Made by a program: the position numbers and the translations under genes
Source: Symsagittifera roscoffensis
Lineage: Eukaryota > Xenacoelomorpha > Acoela > Convolutidae
Assembly: GCF_963678635.1 (NCBI RefSeq)
Contig: NC_087062.1
Coordinates: forward strand, 30,282,833 to 30,346,832
Length of the DNA stretch: 64,000 nucleotides
Direction of reading: 5' to 3'
In this document: positions 12,675 through 24,362 of the stretch, in pieces
How the letters are laid out: the number at the start of each line of letters is the position of its first letter
How positions within the stretch are numbered: position 1 is the first letter of the stretch
Notes under the pieces: generated by a model
The model's database searches: none
Told to the model about the DNA's origin: nothing
Seen by the model: only the letters and a program-made list of their open reading frames with translations

Positions 12675-13020
12675 TTGAACTACACACACACAAATGCACT
12701 CACACACATGCGCCATACACACACGTACACGCATACGCACACTCTTACGGACACACACACACACACATACACACACATGCATCACATACACGCGCCACCA
12801 CACACAAATGCATGCACACGCGCACACAATACACGCACACGAGCCATACACACACATACGCACGCACTCACATATTCAAGCACACACACAACACACTCTT
12901 TACGCACACACACACATAAACACAAACGCACGCACAAGAACACAAACATACACAAACACACGCATACATACACAACACACACAAACACATTCACACAAAA
13001 CAAACACAAATCTTCACATG
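12675..13020. repeat. CA-rich microsatellite
   Basis: About 345 bases of interrupted CACACA, with variants ACACGC, ATACAC, ACAAACAC. All open frames here (Thr/His on one strand, Cys/Val on the other) are artefacts of the dinucleotide repeat. Confidence 0.95.
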
Positions 13021-13024
13021 CGAG

Positions 13025-14640
13025 ATAATGCACATTTGGATCGATGACCAATAAAAGCTTTTGTTTCATCATTAAGAAAAGGGTGCAACTGTAACAGTCA
13101 TTACTATAGTTTATCTCGAACGTAATTTTACATATACCCTTTGCTTTATGAACAAAGTTGGAAAATGTAAATGCAAAAAGTGGATCATTTTCTTACAGCA
13201 AAGCTGTGCTTTAATACCAAAAGTAACTAAAAACTGACTCTCGTGTTTCTAATTAAGCAATTGAAAAAATCGAACGAAGAAAAATGTGAGATGCGCAGAT
13301 TCTACTGAGTTAAGTTTTTAATCGCACAATTCGGTTCAAGTAGTAACCTCACTTTTGCCGTAAATTGTTGGCCAAAAATAGTCTAATTGCGACATGTTTT
13401 AAGTAATGATGATCACGTCTTGCTGCCTAAAATATATTAGGTTTCCTCTCCGAAGAGATTCATACTTATTTTTTTTAATGAACTATATTGAAACTCTGGG
13501 AGATCCTGTTTTCTGCTAGGTTCCATTAGAGTGAGTTATTCTCTAAAATATAAGAGATGTCAGTTTTAACCTCTAGATCAATAAAGCTTGCGTCAATGAC
13601 AACAACTGACGTTTATTAAATTTTGTTCTGGTCAGGCGCGTTGGTTAAGTCACTGGCATATACATCGAACTTTCATGTTAGTACTATTTGTTTTTTAAGC
13701 TGCAATATTACTTTAAACTGCGATGGCTACTGTTAATTAAGTTTGGAACCCACTTTGAAATAATTATTGAAAAAATTTCCACCGCCTGAAACCTCAACCG
13801 CGTAAAATTCAATTAGAGCCAGTAGCTTTAATCTGATTAAAGTTCCAGTCGAGCGGAACTGCTAGAATAGATTGCTTCATAATTGATACTGAAATGCCGA
13901 TTTGCAAGATATGGCCTATGAAAGCGTCCAAAAGTGGCCGAAAAAAGTTAGAATGACAAGGATAGCCAGTTGCTGCGCATATAGCACAAAATGTTTTTTT
14001 TGTAGGTGGCGTTATGATAGAACTATACAAACGGGTATAAAATCAGCAAAATAGGTAACGGTGACACCAGCTATCTTTAAAAATGAAAAACAAATAAAAC
14101 ATTTTAAAAAATGCAAAAAAATCTTAAATTTGAGAATAATACTTCAATAAATTAATTCTTCTCTTCTTGTTCTTAAAATTTGTTTGCACAAAATTGTTCA
14201 AGCTTTTTTCGATTTTTTTTGAGTTCTCTCAAGACTGAGAGTTTTTTCAAAAATTTTTAAATGCTATTCGAATCACGAATGAGAGGGATGTAATATGATA
14301 TATCACTCGACCCATTCTGATGATTATTTGTGGCACCTGATTTTGTGTTGAATAAAAAAGAAAAAACTAAAAAAATACCCGAATACCAAGTTCCTCCCTA
14401 TTTTTCAAATGGTTGGAACAAAACTTCAAAGACAGCAAAAACAAGAAATTTATGCAAGGACCATTTTCCTGACTTTCTCCTGAAAAAAAAACACGACCTT
14501 AATTTATGTGATCAATCATTTCGTTCTTTAAATATTATTTCATAAAAGTTTTGCAATTTTTTTGCTGCATGAAAGCATCCTTCAAAAACTCAAGTATACT
14601 AGCGTGTAACGCACCTCCGGTGCTGCGAATTTTTGACAAC
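13025..14640. other. No gene; pieces of dispersed repeats
   Basis: Near 13950-13985 is a copy of the dispersed word AAGGATAGCCAGTTGCTGCGC, and near 14292-14340 a copy of TGATATATCACTCGACCCATTC followed by a CACCTGATTTTG tail. Both words recur through the window and mark a non-autonomous repeat family. No coding sequence recognised. Confidence 0.5.
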
Positions 14641-15215
14641 TCATAAAAACCGCATATATTTGAAAGCACCCAATTACATTTTAGTGGACAGCACCCAATT
14701 ACATGGTTGGTAACTTCATATTTTATAAACAACTTTTAATTCCTATTTTCCGTCATCTCGAAACCGTGAAACCTCGAAAAGTACAAATATTTGAGTAGTC
14801 AGATTTGGGGTCAAGATTTGCAACCCCTATGAGTACCCAGACAACACCCAATTTCAGGGTTAGGAATTTAAAATTTAAAAAAGTTCGAAGTTGAGTTTTC
14901 TGAAAAAAACTTTGAAAAGATAACAAAAACGTCATATCTGGAAAACTACAAGGATTTGAGTCGTCTCATTTGGAGGCAAGATTCACAATCCTTGAGAGTA
15001 CTCTGACAGCACCCAACTACAGGGTTGGGAACTTCAAGTTTGGTAATTTATTTTGTGATTTACATTTTCGGAAAATCTTTGGAAAAAAAACCGTCGTATT
15101 TCGCACACTAAAAAGATTTGAGCATTTTTAATTGGACTTCAAATTCGCAACCACTTTGTGAACCCTGACAGCATCCCACTATTGGGCTGCTTTTAAAATA
15201 TTCAGTGGAGTAACG
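14640..15215. repeat. Diverged tandem array of a roughly 175-bp unit
   Basis: Three adjacent blocks share the same order of words: CGTCAT(A/C)TC near the start, a GATTTGAG-type word, CAAGATT(T/C)(G/A)CAA, AC(C/T)C(A/T)GACA(A/G)CACCCAA, then GGGTT(A/G)GGAA. They start near 14750, 14928 and 15092. A partial unit precedes them (AGCACCCAATTACA at about 14665-14725). Divergence is high. It resembles a small satellite or the inner repeat of a larger element. Confidence 0.6.
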
Positions 15216-15244
15216 ACTGAATTCAAACTGGACAATCGATTGGA

Positions 15245-15730
15245 AAAGAAAGATAGAAAAAAAACTCAAAAAAAGATCAAAAAAGAAGCATCGAAAAAAA
15301 GGATACAAAAAAGCGATACAACAAGTAATAAAAAAAAATATAAAGAGTAATATAGGAAAAGTGATTCAGGAAAAAAATGATATTGAAACATGGATATAAA
15401 AAAGATAGAGGAAAAAAAGATAGAAAAGATCGAAAAAGAAAGATAGAAAAAATAATCGAAAAAAAGATAGAAAAATAAGGATAGAAAAAACCGATAGAAA
15501 AAAATAGAGAAAAAAAGATTAAAAGATCGAAAAAGACGGATTGAAAAAAAGATCGAAAAAGAAGGGTAAAAACAGATAGAAAAAAAGATCGAGAAAAAAT
15601 ATAGTAAAAAAAAGATAGAAAAGATTTTTAGAAAAAGATAGAAAAAGAAGGGTAACAAAGATAGAAAATAAGATAGAAAAAAAGGCAGAAAAGATGAAAT
15701 TCCAGATAAAGAGAAAGAAAGATTGAAGAC
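15245..15730. repeat. Purine-rich GATAGAAAAA tract
   Basis: Almost 500 bases made of variants of GATAGAAAAA and GATCGAAAAA, so the + strand is nearly all purine with regularly spaced pyrimidines. The antisense frames (Phe/Ser/Ile-rich) are open only because of this composition. It resembles a degenerate minisatellite. Confidence 0.85.
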
Positions 15731-15734
15731 AACC

Positions 15735-16071
15735 GTTTGACAGTGGTACTATTTTGAACTGAATCGTCGAAACCAAATTGAAAATTAAAAAATTAGGAGA
15801 CGGGTACACAGTCATAATCAATTTAATTTAAAAAACAGGCATACAGACAGACAGACAAACGTAATTTGGCCCCGAAAAAAATTACTGAAAAAATTAATGA
15901 CCCTGCGGAAAACTATTTGAAAAATTTTCATAAGCATTGCAGTGTATGATTTAGCTTAAACATTAAAAAGAAAAAATTTTTTCGTTAAACGTTATATGGA
16001 AAAAGTTCTTTCGTTAAACTATTATTATGCTTAAACATGGGAGGTAGCTGTCACTAGCATTTAAATATAGT

Positions 16072-16104
<33 letters not shown>

Positions 16105-17930
16105 CAGATATATAGATAGTATAGATATTCAGGGTGGTCCTGACAGCACTGATATTTGAACTGTGAAAAATGAATGCCAGACACGCCGTTGCTGAGTTAG
16201 GGGCAGGGCGTTGCTCCCCTTTCCCTCCTTTTGGTACATTTTAAGACCTCCATTTTCCGCTAATGACTCTGAAATTTTTTCTAATGAATTTGGCACCAAT
16301 ATTACTTATTTTCAGGGGAGCGCAAAAAGCGATGTTTTTGGCAATAATTTTTCAAATTTAAAATGTTTTTGGTCATAATTTTTTACTTTTAAAAAAATTG
16401 CCGACGGCGCAAAATTTGGCCAAAACAGGGTTTTTTCTGGCTTAGGAGAACTCGGAAAATGAATTTGTTCGACCTAAAAAGGTCGCCAAACTTTTCAATT
16501 TTTTTTGAAAATATTTTCTCGGAGCTGCTCATAGGGTCCTTGATAGTAACTTGATGGTACTGATATGGCACTGACACCGTGACCCCTGTATATGTTTGCT
16601 CCATATAAGGTCATGGAAATTTCGTTACTGAACTTTTGAGCTCGGCTCAGTGGCTCTTTTCCGTCTGAGCGAGCAGAATAATCATGTAAGTGCCAGAGAA
16701 TACCTGAACCATTCCATAATTCAATTTAAAGGCAGTAATGCATCTTTTATTTTGCTGGCATATAGTATCTGCAAGATTCCCCAATCTATAGAGGGTGTTA
16801 TTGCTATTGCCGTCAAAAATTATTGTCTTTCACTAACCAGAATATCGAATAAGCCGAAAAACGGAATTTGGCTCAGTTATACGAAAAACTGACAGCCATC
16901 AAGTATCAAGCACCGATGTTTTCGCTTGCATTTCTCAAAAATGATATTTATCTTTATTTTAAAAATAGTTGTCCTTGTTCATTTGCTGAGCCGACCAGAC
17001 CTCTGAAGACCAGAAATTGCTCAATCAGGTTCTTTGACGCGCAAGACAATGGACAACACCATTGAGTCTTCGCAATTGACCATTTGGTGGTGAAGTTACT
17101 AATGCCATGCCTTCGATGTTCCCATAAGAGCGAATGATCTTTTGATCGCTTCTTATTTCTGTTCATGCATTCGAAAGAGGGACAACCTCCAGTGAAAGAA
17201 AATAGTTGCCACAATACTATGATTCTCTGTATGCATATATGAAAACTTGCAGTTCCCTAATAAAAAGTCTCAATTATAATTATTGGTTTCATACAAAAAT
17301 GTAGTAAGCGCTTGCTTTCAAAATTAACTGGCAAAAAGCCCAAACGCTTGTATTGAAAGTTGAAACAATTTCATTTACATTTTCAGGTCAGCAAGAGAGA
17401 AAAACTTACCAGGAAAATAGATCTTCTCTTAGAAACATATTGCTATCTGAAGTATCTATTTTTTATTGTTCTTAAAATAAACAACCGTATTGGCCAATAG
17501 AAATGTGGAACAGATGAGACAAAGAAAATATTTCATAAACTCAAGCTGAAAAATTGGGCAAGTTTACTCACCTTAAGGGCTGTATTGTAACTTTAGAAGT
17601 TTTCAATCCTTCCTAATAAAATTTTATTTGGGCTATTTTTTGGATTCACCTACTAATAATCGGATATGATTTTATTCACTTTTTTGTATAAATAGTATCT
17701 AAATCAATTCCCTGAAGGTAGAGCATAACATATTTTTGATATAATTTATAGATCGGTTGAAAGAGTAAATTTGCGGACAATTACAAAGCCGAGGAATAAT
17801 ATAAAATTGATTTCATCAATTTCCATTGTTGCTTTTCGTTGGGTTAGAAAAATATAACAGTCATATTAATCTTGATTAGAAATTAACAAATCAAACATTG
17901 TTTCAAAAAAGGACAGAACAGCGAAATCAT
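15735..17930. other. No gene; microsatellites and MITE-related fragments
   Basis: CAGACAGACAGACAAACG lies at about 15843-15860 and a (TAGA)n tract at about 16070-16110. From about 16200 to 16515 there is a reverse-orientation, decayed relative of the hAT-type MITE (GGGGAGCGCAAAAAG, GCCGACGGCGC, GAGAACTCGG). The segment about 16515-16590 (GGAGCTGCTCAT, then GGTACTGATATGGCACTGACACCGTG) is repeated near 55188-55312. No recognisable exon. Confidence 0.5.
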
Positions 17931-17938
17931 TCTTAAAA

Positions 17939-17983
17939 ATGAAGCTCAGCTCCTTTATCGCCATCATCGCGGCCACCTTTCTG
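17939..17983 (+). CDS. Secreted 65-residue peptide, exon 1 (signal peptide)
   Basis: ATG at 17939 opens MKLSSFIAIIAATFL, the first half of a signal peptide, and runs in phase 0 into a consensus donor (CTG|GTGAGT at 17984). The matching acceptor and frame are found at 22707, giving LTVSVQA as the rest of the hydrophobic core with a good cleavage site after SVQA. Joined, the precursor has a 22-residue signal peptide and a 43-residue product. The intron is about 4.7 kb and full of repeats. The exon pairing is my inference from phase, splice sites and the perfect completion of the signal peptide. Confidence 0.7.
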
Positions 17984-18184
17984 GTGAGTAGTTTTTCAGA
18001 ATAAAAGCTTTTTTCTTTCCTTAAAAAGAATTTTTAACTACTGAACATTCGTGAAACATCACCAATCTTCAATCCTCTCGCCGCTTCCTTATACGCTTTT
18101 GAGTGACACCCGTTTAGCCAATTTGGTAAGTTGTTGCTTCTTCAAGCTCTTATGAATCGAGGAGGCTAAGCAATTGACCTAGAG

Positions 18185-18510
18185 CAGCCCTGGCTGAGTG
18201 GATAAAACGTCTTTAACCCGAAATTGTGGGTTCGAATCCCGTATCGGTCACGGTAGGAGGAATCCCAGTGTCACCCACCTCCTCAAGGTGGGACCGACAG
18301 CGGAAAAATGGCTGACATCCTTTTGCCCCGCAGAAAAAAGGCCCAATGTTTAATGGTGGGAGTTTGGCTGGGGGTAATAAGAATCGCAATAAGACTACAA
18401 AATGTGATTGCCTTTTTTGACGCCACATTCCGAAATAAATCGCAAGTGAAATTGAAGCCCTGCAACTTAGGTGCAGAGAAAATAACAAAAAACAGCTCAT
18501 AAGAAAATTT
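18185..18510 (+). repeat. tRNA-derived SINE-like repeat
   Basis: An A box (TGGCTGAGTGG, 18191-18201) and a B box (GGTTCGAATCC, 18229-18239), separated by 27 bases, mark a tRNA-like pol III head. The sequence continues without a 3' CCA-type end into a body with a short hairpin (CACCTCCTCAAGGTGGGACCG) and then AT-rich DNA. Spacing and sequence fit a Ser/Leu-class tRNA relative. It is inserted in the intron of the peptide gene. Whether it is a SINE or a decayed single tRNA copy cannot be settled from one copy, but similar heads occur elsewhere in the window. Confidence 0.55.
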
Positions 18511-18519
18511 TTGAACCAT

Positions 18520-21500
18520 GGCTAATGTCCCATCCCCTGTCCTTACAAAATTATTTTAAAAAATTTCATTAAAAAAATTCAAACAGAACTTCATATCGAT
18601 CAGTAGCGTGTCGGAGGGGGACCATAACCCCTTCTCAATTCCGGTTGCCAAATTCTCCAAATGATCCCCCGATCGCAATTTTTTTACGACGCTCACTTTG
18701 GAGCCAATATACACTAAATATGAAGTTGCGGGGCCGAAAAAACGCGATTTTTAGGACAAGCCCTTAGAAAAGGAGCCCATAATTTGTTCGAGCAAAAAAG
18801 AGCATAATTTATTGTGTTTTTGGGGAGCTCAAAAAATGATTTAATTTAACTTATAAAAACAGTCGAAAAAACTCTTCAAAAGGTCAACGAAATTCCCACA
18901 CAAATAATTTGGGTCAATGATATCAATAATGAAGCAAGTTTAAAAAATCTGTGTTTCAGTGCAATAACAACAAATGAAACAAATATAGCTGACTTTTGTG
19001 CAAGGAGCGCAGAAAATTCCGGCCACAATTAAATAAACTAAAAAAAAACGATTTCTTCTTTTTTTTCTTTGTGACGTGAAAAAAAGATCAGAACCTAAAT
19101 TTCAAAATGCGATGTTAATAGTAACTTAGGTATATTTGACAACTATTCCACAATAAAAAAACACAAAAATCAAAAATAATTTTTCTCCAATTTTACTCCC
19201 AAGAAGGTGCTAAAAGAAGTTTCGAAAATAACTTTTGAGATAAACTGAGTTTTCAAGACTTAACTTAATTTATCAGCTTGTTATTAGATGTTTATTTGAG
19301 CATATCATAAGCCTGCTTGCTCGCTATATTCACTCCAAATTGGACTACAAAACAATCTACAAATCGGTTTCACTGAGAAAACGTTTTGGAAATTTCCATG
19401 TTTTGTTCTAATCACAAAGGGCTTTAATATGCTATATCACTCGACCCATTCGGGCGATTAGTTATAGTACCTGATTTTCATTGGACCCAATTTAAGCATT
19501 GATTGAGTTGATAGCCTAGTCAACAAATAAAAACTACTCAATCGAGAATCCGGCAACCAAATGTTTCCGAAGACTTCCCACTTTGACACTAATATATAGG
19601 ATGCGTTTTGGCCAGTCATTTCGAATATCTTATAGAGGAACCTTTGACGCGAATATATACAAAGTTTATGGGAGAGTTTGCGCTAAAAAACGCTACTTCT
19701 TTAGAAAACCTTCAAGATACCAGTAAAACTTAATCGTCATTTTGTTTTAAAATAAAACCTTCCAAAAATATTAAAAACGCAAAATTCAACCCGCATTTTC
19801 ATTCGTCGATTTTGGGCGGGTTTAACGACATTTTCCTTCAAAAAATGCCAACAGCGATTAAAACTTAGCTACACTGCCAAAAACACTACCAGAAAGCGCA
19901 AAGAAAAAAAAAACAATTTCAAGAAGTGACAACTAAGCTGACAACAGATAAGCAGACAAATAATTGTCCGACAATTTTGTTTGAAACAGAATATTTCCCA
20001 TTTGAAAAAAAAAGTTCCTGGTCAGATTCGAACCCAAGACCTTTACCTTTTTGAAATCATAAAAAAGTCACCGAACACATTCGATTCAGAAAAGTACAAC
20101 GCCAAAAAAATATCGTGACTGATGCAAATTTTGAACACATCTGTTTTGAAAATATTACCAAAGTTTCACGTCAACAAACTGATGACTCATCATGAAGAAT
20201 AAAAAATATTTCAGTTTTTCGATTTTTCGTTACGAAAATTCATATTAATCAATTTCCCTTAGCAAACCTTTACTAACAGCTAAGATCTGAATTTGACAGA
20301 CATATGAAAATGAACTCATTTTGTTATAGCAAATCATGGAACACCATACTCTTGAATACGCTACGGCTCTCAAAAACAAGCAATATGAGAAAAACAGATA
20401 GAAAAAAATTGTTGTAGTCTTTTATGAACCTGGTCTGAACATCCTGTGCTACTTGGTATTCTTGTGTTAGCTTTGTTCATGTTCATTCACAAAACTTGGT
20501 ACCACAAATAAATATCGATGACTAGAAGACAATGCCTAGAAATCGTAAAGAAACTTAACTTGGATAAGAAATTTCGAAAGTTTTTGAAAGTGGTCTGAAC
20601 AACAAGGATAACCGGTTGCTGTGCAAGTTGCAAAAATTTTTTTTATTGCGCCTAGAGCTCGGAATTTTCCAATAAAAAAGATTGTTTTCTAAGTTTTTTT
20701 AATAATTGTGGTCGGAACTTTCGTTACAACTTGCACAGCAACCGGTTATCCTTGTTATTTGGACCACAATCAAAAAGTTATCCGGATTCGGGTCCGTTTA
20801 GATTCGGGTCCGTTTTTTTCAGCCAAAATTCTTATGATATTTAAAACCATTTTAGTCGTGACTCAGATTCTGACTACAAAATTTGATTACTGTTCTGTGT
20901 CGAGAAACAGCTGAGAAGTTTTCGGTTTTCCAAGTAAATTAGACAAAAATTGATGAGAGGCGGACCTCCCACTATAATTTAACCTTAGTAATAAAACTTT
21001 ATCATCATGTTAGCATCCATGTTACCTATCGTTCTTAAAGTTTTCAATATAATTCAGTCCCACGTTACTGAAAAATAATTGAAACCGGAAGTTAGAAAAA
21101 AAATTTATGATTATTTTTCGATATTCTTCTTCTTGAAATTGGTTGTATTGAATCAGTGTGGTCGGATCATTCCGTGTTACATGCACAGCACCGGCAATCC
21201 TTATTGTTCCGACCATTGAAATTTGGGAGGAACTTTGAATCAAAGTTTGCTTTAGTTTTTTCTTTTTCTGTTTTCCACGCAAAATCAGGTAACACAAATC
21301 ATTATCGAAATGAGTCGAGTGATATATCATATATCATAATTTCTCCACTGTCGCGAAAAAACCGGTTTTATATTTTTGAGTTCAAGTCTAACTTTGAGCA
21401 AGTAAAGCAAGCAAGCAGGCTCATTATAGAAAGATAAGACTCCAGTAAAACTATTTTTCGATAGTTTTTTTAGTGCTATCTTGGGAAAAAAACTTTTGCA

Positions 21501-21840
21501 AAAAAAATATTAAGAAAATTTAAATTTTTTGTTTTTGCTTTTTTCCAACAATTTATCGACACAATCCGTTGCCTGATTTGAATAGTTTACTGCGACTGTC
21601 GCAGATGCCTTAATCTTAGCTTTTCGTCAGATCCTTTCTATCACACCACGGAGAAACAACACTAATTTGAAAAAATAAAAAATATATGCATTTTTTAGGA
21701 ATATGGTCGGAACATTCTGTGGTACTTGCACAGCATCCAGCTATCTTTGTTTAATATTGGATATACTTATTTTGGATACAGCTGTATTGTTTAATACCCA
21801 CTTCCTAACATGCCTAGCTGAAATAAATGATTTGCGAAAA
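18520..21840. other. Intron DNA packed with dispersed repeats
   Basis: Seen here: a decayed MITE relative (about 18600-18890); a tRNA-like B box on the reverse strand at 20025-20035 (GATTCGAACCC) with flanks matching 43082-43135; copies of the ATATCACTCGACCCATTC word (19435 and, inverted, 21305-21325); and four copies of the GGTCGGAAC...TTGCACAGCAACCGGTTATCCTTGTT word (20600, 20710-20760 inverted, 21155-21200, 21700-21755). No coding sequence recognised. Confidence 0.55.
20607..20760. repeat. Inverted repeat of the AACCGGTTGCTGTGCA word
   Basis: AGGATAACCGGTTGCTGTGC at about 20607 is matched by its reverse complement, GCACAGCAACCGGTTATCCT, near 20736-20756, with a loop of roughly 110 bases. 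The arms extend over at least 25 bases (AAGTTGCAA / TTACAACTT). This may be the terminal structure of one foldback element or two copies of a dispersed element in opposite orientation. Confidence 0.6.
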
Positions 21841-22706
21841 GAAGCGGTTAGACAATCAACTCTCCTAGGCACTTTATAGACAAACGAAACTAATCGCAAA
21901 GAGAGAGAAACATTGAATTAATAAAATGGTCAATAAATCAGAATGCCTGTTATCAAGTGTACAATAATGAATAAATAAAATTATTATCAGACTCAACATC
22001 ACCATTGGAAATCTTTATTAAATAAGCCTATTCGATGACGAATTCCAAAACATAGGGATATGAACTCACCCAACCCCAAACATTTTAACGCTAGAACCAG
22101 TAGATTATGCAAAAAAAATATTAGACCCAAAAAGTTTATCAGGGCAGTAATTATAGGTAATTTAAGAAAATAAACGTTTATAAAAAATCTTCATTTTGGG
22201 TTGAAACTTCAATATTTACATCAAACAGACACACCCTTTGTAAGATAGAAAAGCAGGGATAAGACAACATAAAAAGTGCACAATATTAACCAAAAATCTA
22301 CCAGAAAACCTGTTGACTAAGAACCTCTACCAGAAAATTGTTTTTAACTTGTCCTTTCCTTGGTTAAATTCAAGTAACAACGACGAAATATAATTAAAGA
22401 ACTGAAATTTACTTGGAGTGAATTTCAATTTGGGTCTTTTCTATAAGTCCCCCTCCAGTTTATAAATGAAGCATTCAAATCAAACGATTTCTCTGAAAAA
22501 AAAGAAGAAATTTAGCTTAAAAAGTAAGTCGTCACTTTAACAGCTTTCAAGATGAATTTATTCGATTCACACGAGAGCCCTCAAAAGTATCTCTAGGGAA
22601 AAACCTTCAGCATTAGTTACCTCCATCTATCACCGGAGGCAGTCGGGCTAAAACCGTGAAGCTAAGAAGCAAGGAACATAAATTCCTCTCATGTCTTCTT
22701 TTTTAG

Positions 22707-22859
22707 TTGACAGTATCAGTTCAAGCTCGCTCTCCTGGAAAGCATTTCTTCGGCGCACATAAGCGATTTGGATACATGCCTGCAAAATACATGAACGAAC
22801 TTCTAACGGAGCACGGAGATGACTCTTTTGGCGATGATCAGGGATGGGCGAAATACTAA
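22707..22859 (+). CDS. Secreted 65-residue peptide, exon 2
   Basis: The acceptor tcttcttttttag ends at 22706. The 51 codons that follow (50 residues and TAA) start LTVSVQA, completing the signal peptide begun at 17939. The predicted mature chain starts RSPGKHFF, has a dibasic KR (precursor residues 34-35) then FGYMPAKYMNELL, and an acidic Gly/Asp-rich tail ending GWAKY. There is no Cys. A KR within a small secreted precursor suggests processing to a regulatory peptide of neuropeptide or hormone type, but I do not recognise the family. AATAAA at about 23219 could be its poly(A) signal. An identical exon is at 40524-40676. Confidence 0.65.
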   Translation: MTVSVQARSPGKHFFGAHKRFGYMPAKYMNELLTEHGDDSFGDDQGWAKY

Positions 22860-22864
22860 CTAGG

Positions 22865-24360
22865 AGCAGATTGATAGTGGTGGGGGCGGGAAATTTTTAG
22901 TAAATGCAACTTTTTGGTCGAAGTCTTTCAAAAAGTTCCCAAAAAGGGTGTCTTTCGGCCTAAAAAATCGCAATTTTGGGGAAATCCTCCTCTCGAGAGA
23001 ATCTTAGATCAACCCCTTATGATAAAATCAATTAAATCTTGCTACTTCATTTTTGAATTCAGCTTTGAAGTAGTAACAATATAGAATTATTACTTTAGGA
23101 AAAATCCTAGATACTACTCGGCCATTCAAAACTAGAGAATTTTAAATTTTAAAGCAACAACTCTAAGCAATTGAGGCGCAGTATCAGTGTTATCTAATTT
23201 GGATGGTAGTATTATGTGAATAAATTACCCATCCCTGTGGGTGCAGAAGGAGACTGGTGAAAAGAGAGGCGCTGGAAAGTTTTATTTTGGGAACAGATGA
23301 AGAAACAAAACGACCAACCACATAATCTCAGACCACTAAGAACTGAGAGACCCACTTCGATTTGCGTACTGCTACCACTTTATAAGTTATGATAGATATA
23401 TGCTGATAATAAACATTCACCGAATAAGTGTTTTTTTTATAGAGTCCGTAGAGAATAACTTTGGGTCCTTTCTAATTTTAGGCAGGACTATAAAGTAGTT
23501 ATGGTAATTGTTGTCTACTCCCAGTATTCCACAATGAAAGATCTTGAAAAATTTATTGCATTTGTTTTGCCTTATTCGTCGCGCACTGAGTGTGACTTTT
23601 AAAGGGTTAGCTACGTTCAAGATCTGAATGTGCCCTTTTTCCAAATTTGCGTAAATACCATTCTATGGGGATATTTTTGAAGCCGAGATGTGAGCAAAAC
23701 TGCCACTACAGCTTCAACCTTTCGATTTTTAAGTTGTAAGGGCCCAGTGGTGTTTTGCATGTCCATTCAAGGGGGCTTTTGCTGGAGGGGAACTGAGAAA
23801 AAACCCTAGCTATTTTACGGTTTTTCATTTTATTCACGCCGATTACGGGGACATCATTACCCAGACATCATTAATGGTTAAATTAGCAATCCCATTACTG
23901 AACGTAGCCAAAAAAGTTGAGAAACAGTGTCATTGAACAATAAATATTAGAAAAAAAACAATTACATTTTCAACTTTCGAAATTCGGAAAAAAATTATCA
24001 CGTGAAAGCGCTTTGAACATCAAGAATTGTTTAGTCTAATATTTGTTTTTCAAAAAAATAGCAAAAACACTGGGAACGCTGGACGAATAGGTTTTCTTAA
24101 TATTTGGTAGGAAATCTTAAGTTTAAAAATTGCTTCCCGCTCACTAAATATTTCAGAGATTAAAATCTTCAGAGGTCAAACCGCAATTTGAGCGTGAACA
24201 AAATTAAAGACCATTCCACTCCCCCCCAAAAAAAAACACAAAAAAACAACGCGACCTGAATAAGAGATGAATACTTAATTTCACTAATTTCTGACAGGCA
24301 GAGCGGAGCTTCGCATCATCCGAAATCTGATCATAGCAAGCGGCATGAATCATAGTAAAA
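22865..24360. other. Downstream of the peptide gene: repeat fragments only
   Basis: 22868-23015 is an internally deleted relative of the hAT-type MITE (GGGGGCGGG..., TTTCGGCC, ending in AGAGAATCTTAGATCAACCCC). Around 24140-24220 is GTCAAACCGCAATTTGAGCGTGAAC, a word repeated at about 42530, 56383 and 62304. A copy of the dispersed hairpin GCGGAGCTTCGC lies at about 24302. No coding sequence. Confidence 0.5.
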
Positions 24361-24362
24361 CT

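Larger units (their letters stand above)
21851..24362. repeat. Flank segment A, left copy of a 2.5-kb duplication
   Basis: This segment recurs at 39668-42180, offset by 17,817-17,818 bases, with only two differences I could find by eye: one substitution (22931 G versus T) and one length change in an A run near 23950. It contains exon 2 of the secreted peptide gene. On the left it ends at AAAACT (24362), directly followed by the retroelement LTR; in the right copy AAAACT is followed by unrelated sequence, so the right copy is the empty site. Near-identity implies either two alleles or a very recent duplication. Confidence 0.9.

Noticed and set aside
12675-13072. Four overlapping open frames of 75-117 codons
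   Set aside because: They are products of the CA-rich microsatellite; the peptides are Thr/His or Cys/Val dipeptide-like.
15266-15821. Phe/Ser/Ile-rich antisense frames of 100-130 codons
   Set aside because: Caused by the purine-rich repeat; no complexity beyond the repeat unit.
23417-23644. 75-codon minus-strand ORF repeated at 41234-41461
   Set aside because: Repeated only because the whole flank is duplicated; no domain or start context.
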